Of a stretch of DNA of 64,000 bases, positions 25,771-36,115 are shown piece after piece. The stretch lies in the NCBI RefSeq assembly GCF_000315425.1, contig NZ_JH992922.1, positions 522,873 to 586,872 on the forward strand, written 5' to 3'. The notes under the pieces were generated by a model. The model saw only the letters and a list, made by a program, of their open reading frames with translations. It was not told the origin of the DNA and ran no database searches. This DNA is from Massilia timonae CCUG 45783 (GTDB lineage Bacteria; Pseudomonadota; Gammaproteobacteria; Burkholderiales; Burkholderiaceae_D). The first letter of the stretch is position 1. The number at the start of each line of letters is the position of its first letter. Both the position numbers and the translations under genes were made by a program.

Positions 25771-26120
25771 GATGTGGCTGCCTACGAAGTGCGGCGAAAG
25801 CGCCGGCTTGAGATGTAATGCTAAAGCCACTCGGCAGCACACCCTTGGAAATCTTGTTAGAGAACGTAACAATCCAGCAAACTCTCTGCAGCAACATTTC
25901 TCACCAAAAATTTCTTTATTCTCAATGCATTACCCGACACTCATGAATATGTCGTGAAGTGTGAGGGCGCGTCTCTTTTGCGCGACGACCACCCCGCCTA
26001 TTCACCTTCGTATTTACTTATTTCAATAACTTCGTGGTGTAGAGACATACCCCATTGCTAACATCAAATGACATCCGAACAAGCGGATGACATGACAAAA
26101 CTCAATGCAGGGGGTAGAGG
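25771..26120. promoter_or_regulatory. AT-rich control region upstream of the second TonB receptor
   Basis: A 350-nt stretch with visibly lower GC than its surroundings. Near the receptor it has an inverted repeat CATCCG-N6-CGGATG (26072-26089), embedded in two direct copies of ATGACAT (26068-26074 and 26087-26093) spaced 19 bp apart. A GAGG ribosome site precedes the ATG at 26121. No convincing Fur box or -35/-10 pair was found. Confidence 0.4.
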
Positions 26121-28556
26121 ATGACCAGGAAGTTGAACAAGAAAACACTGCCGCAACGCGCCCTGCTGGCGTCGGCACTGATGGCGGCGCTGGCGCCGGC
26201 CAGCGCCCAGGAGACGGACAGCAATATGTCGCAGGTCGTGGTGCTCGGCTCGCGCACCCAGGCCAAGACCGCGCTCGACACCGCGGTTCCGGTGGGCCTC
26301 ATCAACAGCAAGGACATCCAGTCCGCCGGCACGCTCGAGCTGGGCAAGGTGCTGCAAGACCTCGACCCTTCGTTCAACTTCACCAGCACCTTCGTGAGCG
26401 ACGGCACCGACATCATCCGCCCCGCCACCCTGCGCGGCCTGGGCCCGGACCAGCTGCTGGTGCTCATCAACGGCAAGCGCCGTCACCAGCAAGCCCTGGT
26501 CAACGTGCAGCAGACCATCGGCCGCGGTTCGGCCGGCACCGACATCAATGCGATCCCGCTGTCGGCGATCCAGTCGATCGAGGTGCTGCGCGACGGCGCG
26601 GCGGCGCAGTACGGCTCGGACGCGATCGCGGGCGTGATCAACATCATCCTCAAGAAGGGCGCCGGCAACGGCACTTTGAGCGCCAGCGCCGGCACCACCG
26701 ACGAAGGCGATGGCGACACCTATTCGGCCAGCGCCAACCGCGGCTTCGCGCTGGGGGCCGACGGCGGCTACCTGAACCTGTCGGTCGAGGCCAGGAAGCG
26801 CGACGAAACCAATCGCGCCGGCCCGGACACCCTGCGTGTCGACCCGCCGCGCGTGACCCAGCGCCTGGGCGACAGCAACGCCAAGGACTACTATCTGTGG
26901 ATGAATTCGGCCATCCCGACCGCCGGCGGCGAACTGTATGCCTTCGGCGGCGCCTCCAGGCGCAAGGGCGATTCGGGCGGCTTCTTCCGCCCGGCCGAGG
27001 ATTCGCGCAACGTGCCCGAGCTCTATCCAAACGGCTTCCTGCCGAATATCGTGACCACCGTGCAGGACGCTTCGCTGGCCGTCGGCTACCGCCACGACCT
27101 GCCCAACGGCTGGAACGCCGACGTCAGCGTCAACCACGGCCGCAGCCAGCTCAAGTTCCACGAGCGGAACTCGGTCAATGTCAGCTACTGGTACGAGAAC
27201 GGCGAATCGCCGACGTCGGCCGACACCGGCACGCTCAAGTTCGAGCAGACCACCTTCAACCTCGATTTCAAGGGGCCGGTGAATGTGCTGGGCGGCGAGC
27301 TGTTCGTGGCCGCCGGCTTCGAATGGCGGCGCGACAACTACGAAATCGAGGCCGGCGACCCGGTCTCGTACCAGTATGGCCGCAACAACAATCCGGCCAT
27401 CATCATCCGCGACCAGAACGGCGGCATCGCCGCCTCGGGCATCCAGGGCTTCCCCGGCTACACCCCGAGCACCGCGGTCGACGAGGGCCGCCACAACACC
27501 GCCTACTACCTGGACCTCGAGCGCAAGTTCGGCGCCAGCGTCACGCTCGGCGCCGCGGCGCGCCACGAACGCTATTCGGACTTCGGCAACACCACCATCG
27601 GCAAACTGAGCCTGCGCTGGGACCCGAGCCGCACGGTCGGGATCCGCGGCAGCGCCTCGACCGGCTTCCGGGCGCCAGGCGTGCAGCAGAAATTCTACAG
27701 CTCGGTCTCGACCAACCTGAACGCCGCCGGCGTGCTGACCGAGACCCTGACCGCGCGCGAAGACAGCGCCGTCACGCGCGCCTTCGGCATCGCGCCGCTG
27801 CAGGAAGAAACCTCGAAGAGCGCCAGCATCGGCATGATCCTGCGCCCGAGCCAGGGCTTCTCGCTCACCGCCGACGTCTACCGCACCAGGATCGACGACC
27901 GCATCGTCTTTTCCAGCAATATCGCGCCGGAGTCCGGCCCCTGCCCGACGCCGGCCGCCTGCCCGATCCGCAACATCCTCGATCCGCTGCGCGTGGGCCA
28001 GGCCCAGTTCTTCACCAATGCGATCGACACCACCACCACCGGCTTCGACCTGGTGGCGCAGCAGACCATCCGGGCCCAGGGCTCGACCCTGGTGCTGTCG
28101 GGCCAGCTGGGCTTCAACAAGACCGAGGTCGACGACCGCCACTCGCAGTCGCCGGTGCTCACCGGCGCCCAGCTGTTCGACGACGCCCAGGTGACGCTGA
28201 TCGAACGCGGCCAGCCGCGCAAACACCACGTGGTGTCGGCCGACTACACCACCGGACCGTGGAACGTGACGGCGCGCGCCAACTACTTCGGCGAGGTGCA
28301 GGGGCAAGGGTTCACGGCGCCGTTCGTGCAGACCTGGGAGGCGAAGTGGATCGTCGACCTGACCGGCCGCTATGCCTTCAACAAGAACCTCAGCCTGTCG
28401 GCGGGCGTGAACAACCTGTTCGACACCTATCCGACGCGCTGGGACCCCGAACGCGCGGCGCCTTTCCCGCAGATGGGCTTCACGCACTGCTGGGAGACCT
28501 GCCCGTTCGGGATGAACGGGCGCTCGGCGTATGTGAAGGCGGACTATACGTTCTGA
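26121..28556 (+). CDS. TonB-dependent receptor
   Basis: Outer-membrane receptor of 811 residues: signal peptide about 1-29 (cleavage after ASA-Q), plug domain about 38-160 with RGLGPDQLLVLINGKRRH and VLRDGAAAQYGSDAIAGVIN, and a barrel ending in AYVKADYTF with a terminal Phe. Four cysteines (CPTPAACP and CWETCPFG) sit in predicted outer loops. The plug lacks an N-terminal signalling domain, so it does not act through a FecI/FecR pair. The ligand is unknown; no transporter or catabolic gene lies next to it. The CDF transporter downstream points the other way. Confidence 0.9.
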   Translation: MTRKLNKKTLPQRALLASALMAALAPASAQETDSNMSQVVVLGSRTQAKTALDTAVPVGLINSKDIQSAGTLELGKVLQDLDPSFNFTSTFVSDGTDIIRPATLRGLGPDQLLVLINGKRRHQQALVNVQQTIGRGSAGTDINAIPLSAIQSIEVLRDGAAAQYGSDAIAGVINIILKKGAGNGTLSASAGTTDEGDGDTYSASANRGFALGADGGYLNLSVEARKRDETNRAGPDTLRVDPPRVTQRLGDSNAKDYYLWMNSAIPTAGGELYAFGGASRRKGDSGGFFRPAEDSRNVPELYPNGFLPNIVTTVQDASLAVGYRHDLPNGWNADVSVNHGRSQLKFHERNSVNVSYWYENGESPTSADTGTLKFEQTTFNLDFKGPVNVLGGELFVAAGFEWRRDNYEIEAGDPVSYQYGRNNNPAIIIRDQNGGIAASGIQGFPGYTPSTAVDEGRHNTAYYLDLERKFGASVTLGAAARHERYSDFGNTTIGKLSLRWDPSRTVGIRGSASTGFRAPGVQQKFYSSVSTNLNAAGVLTETLTAREDSAVTRAFGIAPLQEETSKSASIGMILRPSQGFSLTADVYRTRIDDRIVFSSNIAPESGPCPTPAACPIRNILDPLRVGQAQFFTNAIDTTTTGFDLVAQQTIRAQGSTLVLSGQLGFNKTEVDDRHSQSPVLTGAQLFDDAQVTLIERGQPRKHHVVSADYTTGPWNVTARANYFGEVQGQGFTAPFVQTWEAKWIVDLTGRYAFNKNLSLSAGVNNLFDTYPTRWDPERAAPFPQMGFTHCWETCPFGMNGRSAYVKADYTF

Positions 28557-28572
28557 GACTGGCGCGCTCGGC

Positions 28573-29541
28573 TCAGCGCAGTGCCGAGCGCAGTCCAGAC
28601 GCCTCGAAATACACATGGCGGACCACCGGATTGGCGGCGCCGATCGCCGTTTCGATGCGGGCGATCGCCTGCTCCACTTCACCGATCTGCAGCCCACGGC
28701 GGAATTTCACGGAAGCTGCGAGCAGCACCTCCTCAGGGCCCAGCTGCATGGTGCGCAGGCTTTCCACGCTCTCGAGCGCCGGCTCGCGCAGGAACAGCGC
28801 GCGCAACGACTCCAGTTGCGCGCCGTCGATGCCCTCCCCCACCAGCAGGCCGCCGGTCTCGCGCGCCAGCGTGACGGCCGCCCCCACCAGCAACAGCCCG
28901 ATCAGGATCGACGCCGCCGGGTCGGCGTAGGGATTGTCCAAATAATGGCCGACAGCGATGCCGGCGGCAGCGATCGCGATGCCCAGCAGCGCGGCCGAAT
29001 CCTCGATGAATACAGTAAATATCGAGGCGTCCTTGCTGGCGCGGACCGTTTGCCACAGCGTCATGCCGGGACCGCGCTTCGCGTTGAGCGCCTTGCGCGA
29101 CACATTCCAGCTATAGCCCTCGAACAGGGCGGCCGCGCCCAGGACCACATAGTTCCATAGCGGGTCCTCCAGTGGCGGCGGATCCTGCAGCGCCGCGACG
29201 CCGTGGTAGATCGACAGCCCGCCGCCCAGCGAAAACACCGACAACGCGACGATCAGCGCCCAGAAGTACAGGGTTTTTCCGTAGCCGAAAGGATGCTTGC
29301 GGTCGGGCTTGCGCGCGCTGCGGCGTTCGCCCAGCAGCAGAAGCAGCTCGTTGCCGGTATCCACTGCGGAGTGGATGCCCTCGGCGACCATCGCGGCGCT
29401 GCCGGTGATGCCCGCTACGATGAACTTGGCGATGGCAATCCCAAGATTGGCCACGATGGCCGCGTAGATTACCTTGCGCGAATCCTGGCGCGGCGGTTCG
29501 GGCGCCGCGCCGCGTTCGCCGACCTGTGCTGCTTGATTCAT
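28573..29541 (-). CDS. Cation diffusion facilitator (ZnT9-like)
   Basis: Inner-membrane metal/proton antiporter family protein of 322 residues with about six transmembrane helices and a C-terminal cytoplasmic domain (about 235-320). Helix 2 has the HxxxD metal site (EGIHSAVDTGNELLL). Helix 5 reads FIEDSAALLGIAIA, i.e. ED in place of the HxxxD usual in zinc exporters; this is characteristic of the ZnT9-like subgroup. The metal (Zn, Mn, Fe or Co) is therefore uncertain. A 14-bp palindrome sits about 41 nt upstream of its start. Confidence 0.85.
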   Translation of the reverse strand: MNQAAQVGERGAAPEPPRQDSRKVIYAAIVANLGIAIAKFIVAGITGSAAMVAEGIHSAVDTGNELLLLLGERRSARKPDRKHPFGYGKTLYFWALIVALSVFSLGGGLSIYHGVAALQDPPPLEDPLWNYVVLGAAALFEGYSWNVSRKALNAKRGPGMTLWQTVRASKDASIFTVFIEDSAALLGIAIAAAGIAVGHYLDNPYADPAASILIGLLLVGAAVTLARETGGLLVGEGIDGAQLESLRALFLREPALESVESLRTMQLGPEEVLLAASVKFRRGLQIGEVEQAIARIETAIGAANPVVRHVYFEASGLRSALR

Positions 29542-29581
29542 ACTTTTCTCCCGTTCGAGTGCACATGATGGAGCACTGCGT

Positions 29582-29595
29582 TACGGAGATCCGTA
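29582..29595. promoter_or_regulatory. 14-bp palindrome upstream of the CDF gene
   Basis: TACGGAGATCCGTA: perfect 6-bp arms TACGGA / TCCGTA with a 2-nt centre, between the stop of the last gene of the ten-gene cluster (29613) and the CDF start (29541). It could be an operator for a metal-responsive regulator. Nothing in the window identifies the regulator. Confidence 0.3.
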
Positions 29596-29612
29596 CGGCC
29601 ACGCACCTGCCG

Positions 29613-31148
29613 CTACCTGCGTTCGCGCCACCATAGCAGCAGCATCGCGGAGGCGAAGGCCAGGGCGAACGGCCAGGCCGGCATCGGGCGAGTCGGCCCT
29701 TCCTGGGCGCCAAGCGGCGAGCGGGCGGCGTAACGCGCCGTGGCGTCGCGTTTTTGCATCGCTTGCCACTGCGGCCAGTCGTTTTCCGCATACACGTAGA
29801 CGGCATGCGCGCCCGCCTTGCGGTCCGCGATCTGCAGCCAGCCGGACTTCTGCGGCCACAGCGCGACGCAGGAAGCGTCGGCGCGATCGGCGCGGGCTTG
29901 CCAGCGCAAGGCCTGCGTCAGTTCGGGGAACGCGACCTCGCCCTCGACGCCACGGGCGCAGACTTCCAGGCGCTGTCCGGGCATCGGCATCTCGGCGCCA
30001 GCCAGCCATTCGGTCTCCTGGCGGCGCTCGACGCCGACGCGGTCGAGCACACCCTGCCACCAGAGCGCCAGCTTGCGCGGTTCGGCGATCGCGTGGCGGT
30101 GCCATTCGCTCACGCCCAGCCAGGCGATGCGGCCCTTTTTCCAGTCGCGGGTCCAGACCATGTCATCCGCGCCAAGCCAGGGGCCGGCCTCGCGCGCCGT
30201 CGGCAGCATCGGCGCCAGCGGCATCTCCAACGGGGCCTCCAGCTTGCCGCCCAGCGGCTGCACGCGCAGCGGCAATTGCAGGGTGCGCGACCAGACGCCC
30301 GGATCGTTCGCATTCCCGCCCAGCACCAGGAGCGGCATGCCGGCGGCCACGCGCTCGAGCAACGCGGCACGTTCGCCGCCACCCATGCGCTCGAAGCGGG
30401 CGGCATCGATCACCATCAGGTTAGGCGCCGTCATCTCTTCGCGCGGCTGTTCAAGGCGGGTGATGTCGCGCCCCAGCGTGACCTGCCAGTCGAGCAGCGC
30501 GCCGCTGCCGGCCAGCAGGTCGTTGAGCACGCGCAGGTCGAACGATGGCGCGCCGAAGCGGCCCACGACCTGCAACTGGACCGGCTCGTGCACGGTAAAC
30601 GGCACCGGACCTTCGGCGACCACCTTGTCCTTCGCGTCCAGCAGGCGCGCCTTGAGGACGACGCGCTCGGCTACCGGCGGCATCCACTCGACGGTCAGAC
30701 TGCCCGCGCCGCGCGCCTGCGCGATCGGCTGGCCGTTCTCGGCCAGCAGTTCCAGGCGCGCTTCACTTTTGTCTTCGCGCTCGACCGTCAGGGTGAACAG
30801 GCGGCCCAGGGCCACCTGGCTCGGGAAGTCGAGGCGCAGCGCCCCGCCCTTCGGCGCCTGCCACGCGAGCGGCAGGGCCGGCAGGTCGTTCCATGCCGCG
30901 GCGCGCAGGCCGTCGCCTTCGAGACGCAGGGAGCTCACTCCCTCAAGGGATACCGGCGGCGCGGCCGGGTCGATGGCCAGCGTGCGGCCGGCCTCGCCGG
31001 GCACGCGCAGGTCGGCCGCGAACAGGCCCAGGGCGGTGGCCGCGACGACGACCAGCAGCGCGTCCAGCCACTGGCGGCGGCGCAGGTAGAGCGCGGCGCT
31101 GACGACGCCGGCCAGGGCGATGAGGCCGATGAGCAGGGTCTGGTTCAT
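29613..31148 (-). CDS. Membrane protein, last gene of the TldD/E-MoxR cluster
   Basis: A 511-residue protein of unknown function. Two N-terminal helices (about 4-20 and 26-44), a large periplasmic part with Ig-like strands (about 110-190) and a Rossmann-like segment (LMVIDAARFERMGGGER, LLVLGGNAND) recalling glutamine-amidotransferase-like domains of Bat-type proteins, then a C-terminal helix (about 488-506) ending WWRERR. Its start overlaps the upstream DUF4175-like gene by 4 nt (ATGA), so it is translationally coupled to it. It is the tenth and last gene of the cluster. Confidence 0.7.
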   Translation of the reverse strand: MNQTLLIGLIALAGVVSAALYLRRRQWLDALLVVVAATALGLFAADLRVPGEAGRTLAIDPAAPPVSLEGVSSLRLEGDGLRAAAWNDLPALPLAWQAPKGGALRLDFPSQVALGRLFTLTVEREDKSEARLELLAENGQPIAQARGAGSLTVEWMPPVAERVVLKARLLDAKDKVVAEGPVPFTVHEPVQLQVVGRFGAPSFDLRVLNDLLAGSGALLDWQVTLGRDITRLEQPREEMTAPNLMVIDAARFERMGGGERAALLERVAAGMPLLVLGGNANDPGVWSRTLQLPLRVQPLGGKLEAPLEMPLAPMLPTAREAGPWLGADDMVWTRDWKKGRIAWLGVSEWHRHAIAEPRKLALWWQGVLDRVGVERRQETEWLAGAEMPMPGQRLEVCARGVEGEVAFPELTQALRWQARADRADASCVALWPQKSGWLQIADRKAGAHAVYVYAENDWPQWQAMQKRDATARYAARSPLGAQEGPTRPMPAWPFALAFASAMLLLWWRERR

Positions 31149-33238
31149 GGCGCGCCCGCCTCGCGCCAGTGGCGTGCAAACGGGGTCTCGACCTTGCTGC
31201 TGGCCTGCAGCAGCACCTGGCCCTCGCCGGCGCCGGTGCGCAGCCAGGCGCGCAGCACCGGACGGCAGGCGATGCAGCCGTCGGCCACGTCCTGGATCGC
31301 GCGCTGGGCGGCCAGGCGCTGTTCGTCGTCCTTCAGGCGCGTACGCACCCAGTCGTTGGCGGTGCGCATCCACAGCGCAGGCAGCGCGGCCTCGCCTGAC
31401 AGGGAGGCCACCAGCGCGCGCAGCTCCTCCGGCAGCGGCGACGCTTCTGCCGCCTGTTCGCGGCGGTAACTGGCGGCGCCGGCCATCTCGCCGGTCATGC
31501 GTTTTTCTTCCTTGATCGGCGGCGGGGTGAAGGCGGTCTTGTGCAGGTAGATGCGTTCGGCCTGCTGCAACTCCTTGATCGCTTCCAGGGCCTTGTGCTC
31601 GGGCGGCAAGGCGGTCCTGGGCGCGATCGCGCGCAGCGACTTCTCGGCGTCCCACATCGCGACCAGCGCGCGGCGCAGCACCTTCTTGGTGCCCTCGTCG
31701 TACATGGTCGCGTTCTCGGCCTCGTCGTGGGCGTGGCCATAGGTTTCGAGGATGTGCTGGGTCTGGTTCACGATGGCGCTCTTGCGGGTGTTCGGGCTGC
31801 CGTGGTCGTGGCCGTGGCCTTCCTCCTGCGGATGCTCGCCGGGGCCGTGCTCATGACCTTCGTGATCGTCATGCTCGTCCTGCTTTTGCGCGCCGCCGGT
31901 GCCGGAACCGGCGTTGTCGGCGAACAGCGTCGACTCCTCGCCCAGGAACTGGCCATAGCGGCGGCGCAGCTGCGCCTGGTCGTTGGCGATGCGTTCGCTG
32001 CGGTCGCGTACCTCGTCGGCCGCGATCTTCGTCCCGCGCATGTCGGCGATGAGTTGTTCGGTGTCGATGATGATCTGGCGCTGGCTGCGCAGCGACGCCG
32101 GCTTGACCAGCGACGGCATCGCCGCGCTCTCTTCTTCCGCCTCCTGCTCGGGCGCCGGCCGGCGCACGGTGTAGGTGGGCGACTGCACGGTCTGGGGACG
32201 GCCGGCGTTGTCGGTCGCGCGCACGAAGAAATACAGCTCGTCGCCCGGCTCCATTTCCAGCTCGGCGAGCGACCATTGCTTCGACCAGTCGCGCCGCTTC
32301 GGGTCGCTCGATGCCGGCAGCGGCATCTCGCGGTCGGTGAACTTGACGTTCTCGCCGCTGCCGCGCGCCAGCGTCATGTGCAGGGTGGCGCGCCGGATCG
32401 CGTAGTCGTCGCGGATCCGGATCGCCATCGCAGTGCCGGTCGCGTTCTCGCGCAGGTCCTGGATCATCTGGGTCGGAGCAAGAATCGTGATCTCGGGCGG
32501 CTGGTCGGGGATGACGCGCAGCGTGTGGCGCTGGCCGCGCCAGCGCCACACCACCGATTCGGTGGCGGTCCAGCGCGCGCACTCCTTGCCCGGCTCGAGC
32601 ACCTGGCCGTTGCCCAGTTCGATCCTGTTGTCGCCTGCCGTGCCGTCCTTCAGGCACCAGCTGACCACGGTCTGCTCGGGCGCCTGCAGGTCGCGCGGCG
32701 CCGATTCGGATGCCTTGATGCCGGTATAGGCCGGCGGCGCCAGCTTGATGGTGAGTTGGGCCAGCGTGGCCGCGGTCGCGCTGCCGACCGGGCTCGGCGC
32801 CACAGGGGCCGCGCCATCGGACGGCCTGGTGGTGGCATACCACACCATCCCCGCCAGCACGGCGCTGACCAGGATGATCGGATAACCGCTCGACACATGG
32901 CGCGCGACGATCCGGCGCAGCTGGGCCGGCGAAATGACGGCGTCCAGGCGGTCGAACAGGCGCTGCTGCTGCAGGCGGGCGATCGGCGAATCGGCCTGCT
33001 CGAGCAGGGCCGCGCTATCCTCCATCTCGGGCACGGCGCCGTCCAGCCAAGCGGTCCACTCGAAGGTGACGCGGCGGCGCAGCTTGACCCAGTCCAGCGC
33101 GCACCAGCCGGCCCAGGCCAGCAGGCCCGGTCCCGATGGAATCGCCAGCCATGGCAGCGCGCCGCCTATCCACAGCGGCAGGCGGCGCAGCTGGGCTGCG
33201 CGCCATACCCGTTTGGTGATCTCAACGCCTCCGTGCAT
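31145..33238 (-). CDS. DUF4175-like membrane protein with His-rich segment
   Basis: A 697-residue inner-membrane protein. Helices at about 20-45 and 125-145 are followed by an extracytoplasmic region with Ig-like strands (TLRVIPDQPPEITILAPTQ, YFFVRATDNAGR) and long charged helices, a pattern known from DUF4175 proteins that sit next to MoxR/BatA genes. Between about residues 450 and 482 is an acidic, His-rich run (DEHDDHEGHEHGPGEHP and a second GHGHDHG part) that could bind metal. The start at 33238 (MHGGVEITKRV) overlaps the BatA-like gene by 17 nt; the frame is open a little further upstream. Confidence 0.7.
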   Translation of the reverse strand: MHGGVEITKRVWRAAQLRRLPLWIGGALPWLAIPSGPGLLAWAGWCALDWVKLRRRVTFEWTAWLDGAVPEMEDSAALLEQADSPIARLQQQRLFDRLDAVISPAQLRRIVARHVSSGYPIILVSAVLAGMVWYATTRPSDGAAPVAPSPVGSATAATLAQLTIKLAPPAYTGIKASESAPRDLQAPEQTVVSWCLKDGTAGDNRIELGNGQVLEPGKECARWTATESVVWRWRGQRHTLRVIPDQPPEITILAPTQMIQDLRENATGTAMAIRIRDDYAIRRATLHMTLARGSGENVKFTDREMPLPASSDPKRRDWSKQWSLAELEMEPGDELYFFVRATDNAGRPQTVQSPTYTVRRPAPEQEAEEESAAMPSLVKPASLRSQRQIIIDTEQLIADMRGTKIAADEVRDRSERIANDQAQLRRRYGQFLGEESTLFADNAGSGTGGAQKQDEHDDHEGHEHGPGEHPQEEGHGHDHGSPNTRKSAIVNQTQHILETYGHAHDEAENATMYDEGTKKVLRRALVAMWDAEKSLRAIAPRTALPPEHKALEAIKELQQAERIYLHKTAFTPPPIKEEKRMTGEMAGAASYRREQAAEASPLPEELRALVASLSGEAALPALWMRTANDWVRTRLKDDEQRLAAQRAIQDVADGCIACRPVLRAWLRTGAGEGQVLLQASSKVETPFARHWREAGAP

Positions 33239-34205
33239 GCGTGAGACTCCTTTCCAGTACGAAGAGTGCGGCCAGGACGGCCAGCAGGACGCCGCGCAGC
33301 GCGCCGCCCGGTTCCGGCGCATCGGCGGCGCCGTTCGCCGTGAATGCCTGCGACGCCATCATGAATGGACGCGGGCCGACGTGCAGCTGCTGCCAATCGT
33401 CGAGCAGCGCGCGGGCGGCGTCCGGATCTTGCGGCGGCCAGTCGGCATGATGCCACAGGCGGCCGCGCGCGCTGTCGGCGTAGCGCAGGCCGTCCAGCGC
33501 AGGCGCCTTGGCCAGTTCGGGGAAGGCGGATGGGTTCGTCACCCACCACAACGACGCGCGCAACGAGGCTGGCGGGGCTGCGGCGCGGTCCCAGACGATC
33601 AGCGACGTCGCGGCGCCCGGCGTGTCGTCGATGATGATTTTCTCTGGCCCTCCCTGCTCGATGAACATGCGGCGCCACTCGGCGGCGCGCTCGCTGGCGA
33701 TGTGGACGTGGCGCTCGACCCTGGCGGGCGTGGCGGCCTGGGTACGCACCTCGACCGCACGGCCGAACGCCGGCCTGGCGGCCGGCATCGGCACCTCGCC
33801 CAGCACCAGCAGCCGCGCGTCCGGTCGCCACTCGCGTTCGTGCGTGTGCACCCAGCCCAGGGCCTGCGCGGCGGGCAGCGTGACGCGCTCGGCGTCCGCC
33901 AGGCCGGCTTGCGTCGCTTCGCGCTCGACCCATGCGGGGTCGGCGCCTTGCGTCACCACGACCGTATCGCCGCGCCACGGATAGACCGGGTCGGCCAGCC
34001 AGGCAATGAGCGCCAGCAGCAGCAGGCAGCGCACCAGCAGCAATAGCGGATTGCTCCAGCGCCAGACCCGGGTCTGGCGCGGCTCGGTGCGCGGCAGGAA
34101 GCGCGCGGTCGCCATTGGCGCCGCCTGGTTCTGCACGCGCTTCTTGCGGTGCCACCAGATCGGCAAAATGAGAACAGGCAGCGCGAGCCACCAGAGTGCA
34201 TTCAT
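33222..34205 (-). CDS. BatA-like membrane protein
   Basis: A 327-residue protein whose N-terminus is the aerotolerance-regulator (BatA N-terminal) type: MNALWWLALPVLILPIWWHR, a cytoplasmic loop, then a second helix (LLLLVRCLLLLALIAWLAD). A Rossmann-like periplasmic part without a MIDAS motif follows, and a last helix (LRGVLLAVLAALFVLERSL). So it resembles the membrane partners of MoxR-DUF58 systems but lacks a complete vWA metal site. It starts 3 nt after the DUF58 gene stop. Confidence 0.75.
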   Translation of the reverse strand: MNALWWLALPVLILPIWWHRKKRVQNQAAPMATARFLPRTEPRQTRVWRWSNPLLLLVRCLLLLALIAWLADPVYPWRGDTVVVTQGADPAWVEREATQAGLADAERVTLPAAQALGWVHTHEREWRPDARLLVLGEVPMPAARPAFGRAVEVRTQAATPARVERHVHIASERAAEWRRMFIEQGGPEKIIIDDTPGAATSLIVWDRAAAPPASLRASLWWVTNPSAFPELAKAPALDGLRYADSARGRLWHHADWPPQDPDAARALLDDWQQLHVGPRPFMMASQAFTANGAADAPEPGGALRGVLLAVLAALFVLERSLTHARRR

Positions 34206-34208
34206 GAG

Positions 34209-35093
34209 TTACCTTCCCGGACGTCGCAGCCAGCGCCGCAGCACCTCGATCGGCGACTGCTCGATCGCGGCCAGGGTCAGCGGCATATCGTTCTTGCGGC
34301 ACTGCGCCGTGAGGGTGTCGAAGTGGGCTTCGCGGTTGCGGCGGTAGCCTTCCTTCAGGTCGGCGCCGAAGCGGAACACGCCCTCTTCGCGTTCCGGATC
34401 GCGGTAGGCCAGGTCGCTGGAAAAGCTGGCGTCGACCTCGGCCTGCGTCTGCAGTCCCAGCACGCGCACGTCGTGGCGCATCTGGCGCAGGCGAATCAAG
34501 GCGACCGACAGCGGCGACGGCCAATCGAGCAGGTCGCTGGCCGCATAGATCGCGCTCGGCGACTGGGCGAAGTGCAGGCTCGCCTTCAGGGTCGCGGCAT
34601 CCGGCAGGTCGCCATCGGGCTCGGCGCGCTGGAGCTGGGACAGCACGCGCTGCAAGTGGCGCGGTCCGCGCAAGGCCGGCGTGAACGCCACCTTGCCGCC
34701 ACCGAGCACCACCAGGCCGAAGGCGTCGCCCTGGCGCTGCGCGATCGCGGCGACGCAGCCGAGCAGCATGCGCGCGTAGGCCAGCTTGTCGAGGCCGGGG
34801 ATGCTGCGGCTCGGTTCGGCCATCGAGGCGCTGGCGTCGAGCACCAGCCAGACCGCCACGTGGCTGTCGCGCTCGGCCTCGCGCACGAAGTGGCGGTCGG
34901 CGCGCGCCGCCAGCTTCCAGTCGACGCGGCGCCACTCGTCGCCGGGCACGTAGGCGCGGTATTCCGAGAACTCGACGCCCGCCCCGCGTTCGCGCCCGGC
35001 GTGGATGCCATGGCCCAGGCCCGCCAGCACGTGGCGGATCACGAGGTCGAGCTTTTGCGTGTGCGCGATCAGCGCGGTATTGGCTAACGACAT
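34209..35093 (-). CDS. DUF58 protein (vWA-like MoxR partner)
   Basis: A 294-residue soluble protein with the DUF58 signature ([20 protein letters not shown] followed by [14 protein letters not shown]) and a von Willebrand A-like fold. The MIDAS-like DxSxS motif is DASAS (86-90). DUF58 proteins are standard neighbours of MoxR AAA+ ATPases and probably act as adaptors of that chaperone. It is 14 nt from the moxR-type gene upstream. Confidence 0.88.
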   Translation of the reverse strand: MSLANTALIAHTQKLDLVIRHVLAGLGHGIHAGRERGAGVEFSEYRAYVPGDEWRRVDWKLAARADRHFVREAERDSHVAVWLVLDASASMAEPSRSIPGLDKLAYARMLLGCVAAIAQRQGDAFGLVVLGGGKVAFTPALRGPRHLQRVLSQLQRAEPDGDLPDAATLKASLHFAQSPSAIYAASDLLDWPSPLSVALIRLRQMRHDVRVLGLQTQAEVDASFSSDLAYRDPEREEGVFRFGADLKEGYRRNREAHFDTLTAQCRKNDMPLTLAAIEQSPIEVLRRWLRRPGR

Positions 35094-35107
35094 GCAGCGA
35101 ACGCCCG

Positions 35108-36112
<1,005 letters not shown>

Positions 36113-36115
36113 TGG

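Noticed and set aside
26064-28697. 877-codon open frame on the minus strand
   Set aside because: Shadow of the second TonB receptor, which has complete plug, barrel and signal peptide on the plus strand.
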